In this document: one piece after another, positions 31,841 to 33,039 of the stretch
How positions within the stretch are numbered: position 1 is the first letter of the stretch
Layout: each line of letters starts with the position of its first letter
DNA from: Burkholderiales bacterium
GTDB lineage: Bacteria; Pseudomonadota; Gammaproteobacteria; Burkholderiales; CAIKXV01
Reading direction: 5' to 3'
Assembly: GCA_014379045.1 (NCBI GenBank)
Contig: JACMMK010000128.1
Coordinates: 1-33,039, forward strand
Length of the DNA stretch: 33,039 bases
Notes under the pieces: model-generated
What the model saw: only the letters and a program-made list of their open reading frames with translations
The model's database searches: none
What the model was told of the DNA's origin: nothing
Translations under genes and position numbers: made by a program

Positions 31841-33039
31841 ATGCCCGCAACACACGCCGTCGCCGGCGCCCGGCTCGCCGTCGACATCGGCGGCACCTTC
31901 ACCGATATCGTACTGGAGGCGCGCGGCACGCGCTGGACCGGCAAGGTATTGACGACCCCGCGCGCGCCGGAAGAAGCCGTGGTGATCGCGATCGACGAGA
32001 TCCTCGCGCGCGCCTCGCTCGAGCCCGCGGCGCTCGGTTTGTTCATCCTCGGCACCACGCTCGCCACCAACGCGCTGATCGAACGCAAGGGGGCGAAGAC
32101 GGCGCTGGTGACGACGCAGGGCTTCCGCGATCTGGTCGAGATCGGCTGGGAGCACCGCTTCGCGCAGTACGACATCTTTCTGGACAAGCCGGCGCAATTG
32201 GTGCCGCGCTATCTGCGTCTGCCGGTTCCCGAACGCATCGACGCGCAGGGACGCGTGCTGCTGCCGCTCGACGAAGCCGCAGTGAACGCACTCGTGCCCG
32301 GGCTCGAGCGCGAGGGTGTGGAGAGCGTAGCGGTCGCCTTCCTGCAAAGCTTCGTCAATGCGGATCACGAGCGCCGCACCCGCGACCTGCTGCAGAAGGC
32401 GCTGCCGGACCTGTGGATCACGCTGTCCTCCGACGTCTGCCCCGAGATCCGTGAGTACGAGCGCATCTCGACGACCTGTGCGAACGCGTACGTCCAGCCG
32501 GTGATGGCCGGTTACCTCAACCGCCTCGGCGCGCGGCTGAAGGCGATGCACATCGATTGCCCGGTATTCCTGATGACCTCCGGCGGTGCGTTGTGCACGC
32601 TGGGGATGGGCGCCGCGGAGCCGGTGCGACTGGTCGAGTCGGGTCCGGCCGGCGGGGCGATCCTTGCGCGCACCGTCGCCGAGAGCGTCGGCGCAAAGCG
32701 TGCGCTGTCCTTCGACATGGGCGGCACCACGGCGAAAATCTGTTTCATCGACCACTACGAGCCTGAAATCTCGCGCAGTTTCGAGTTCGGACGGATGTAT
32801 CGCTTCATGAAGGGGAGCGGGCTGCCGATCCGTATCCCGGTCATCGAGATGGTCGAGATCGGTGCGGGGGGCGGCTCGATCGCGCGCGTCGACGACCTCG
32901 AACGCATCCAGGTCGGGCCCGACAGTGCCGGGTCGGAGCCGGGCCCGGCGTGCTATGCGCGCGGCGGCACGCATGCGACCGTGACCGACGCCGACTGTGC
33001 GATGGGCCTGCTCGATCCGCGACGATTCGCCGGCGGTCG
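31841..33039 (+). CDS. hyuA: Hydantoinase/oxoprolinase subunit A, 3' end beyond the window
   Basis: The open frame runs from ATG 31841 to the window end without a stop, giving the first 399 residues of a protein that is usually about 700. VDIGGTFTDIV (14-24) is the first phosphate-binding loop of the ASKHA fold; GTTLATNALIERKG, then SFDMGGTTAKICF and VEIGAGGGSIARVD, are hallmark segments of the HyuA family. These enzymes open hydantoin, 5-oxoproline, acetone or related substrates using ATP, normally with a HyuB subunit encoded next. It is divergent from the Bug receptor with about 64 bp between starts, so the two transcripts probably share control. The substrate is not deducible. Confidence 0.93.
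   Translation, partial: MPATHAVAGARLAVDIGGTFTDIVLEARGTRWTGKVLTTPRAPEEAVVIAIDEILARASLEPAALGLFILGTTLATNALIERKGAKTALVTTQGFRDLVEIGWEHRFAQYDIFLDKPAQLVPRYLRLPVPERIDAQGRVLLPLDEAAVNALVPGLEREGVESVAVAFLQSFVNADHERRTRDLLQKALPDLWITLSSDVCPEIREYERISTTCANAYVQPVMAGYLNRLGARLKAMHIDCPVFLMTSGGALCTLGMGAAEPVRLVESGPAGGAILARTVAESVGAKRALSFDMGGTTAKICFIDHYEPEISRSFEFGRMYRFMKGSGLPIRIPVIEMVEIGAGGGSIARVDDLERIQVGPDSAGSEPGPACYARGGTHATVTDADCAMGLLDPRRFAGG

Noticed and set aside
31301-32974. Minus-strand open frame of 557 aa across the hydantoinase gene
   Set aside because: Its sequence is low-complexity and Arg/Asp-rich with no family motif, while the plus frame from 31841 has HyuA motifs throughout.
1-33039. Mobile elements, CRISPR arrays, tRNA or rRNA genes
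   Set aside because: No transposase or integrase motif, no regularly spaced repeats, and no tRNA-like cloverleaf or rRNA segment was recognised by eye. Horizontal transfer of the conflict block is possible but not shown.

Overview
The window is about 33 kb of GC-rich, densely coding DNA. Together, the Bug/TctC solute receptors that have no transporter genes beside them, the cyanate transport operon, the PEP-CTERM-type exported protein and the overall codon bias suggest a betaproteobacterium, probably of the order Burkholderiales. That is inference: there is no rRNA, tRNA or other phylogenetic marker. I see no insertion sequence, integrase, CRISPR array or tRNA gene.

Region 1 (1-11307) is the unusual part, a block of signalling and effector genes of the kind found in bacterial biological-conflict (immune-like) systems. 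In order: two helical proteins of unknown function; a TIR-transmembrane protein with a C-terminal tail predicted to be periplasmic; a 663-aa protein with an N-terminal deoxyribosyltransferase-like Rossmann domain, TPRs and a C-terminal SLOG-like domain (the bacterial relative of the ASK/MAP3K5 central region, DUF4071/TPR-S); a patatin phospholipase with an intact catalytic dyad; a convergent polytopic membrane protein with a cytoplasmic Rossmann-like domain; a tiny membrane ORF; a protein with three tandem TIR-like domains; and an nSTAND1 NTPase with a membrane anchor and a C-terminal domain. TIR proteins can make NAD-derived messengers, SLOG and TPR-S domains are proposed to bind them, and patatins destroy membranes. 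One reading is therefore a membrane-linked sensing, NAD-derived signal and lipase circuit. I do not recall this exact combination as a named system.

Region 2 (11346-14245) is ordinary: a rhodanese, a secreted fasciclin-domain protein with a clear Rho-independent terminator, a divergent TetR regulator with a palindrome inside its own promoter, and a DMT exporter.

Region 3 (14267-19104) holds a pita-bread (M24) hydrolase whose metal ligands are mostly substituted, a divergent Bug receptor, the ABC-F protein Uup and a DUF4149 membrane protein.

Region 4 (19138-22956, minus strand) is a cynA-cynB-cynD-cynS-like operon: a CmpA/NrtA-type binding protein, permease and ATPase followed by cyanase. 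It would import cyanate and convert it with bicarbonate to ammonia and CO2. A 536-bp non-coding stretch with palindromes separates it from a DUF4394/PEP-CTERM-like exported protein.

Region 5 (24508-33039) is a catabolic cluster: an ornithine-cyclodeaminase-family dehydrogenase with a Bug receptor; a minus-strand operon of a second, closely related Bug receptor, an asparaginase-II-type amidohydrolase, a molybdenum hydroxylase large subunit and an alpha/beta hydrolase; and, divergent from it, the 5' part of a hydantoinase/oxoprolinase subunit A gene that runs off the window. It looks like uptake and breakdown of an amide- or lactam-containing compound. The substrate cannot be read from sequence.
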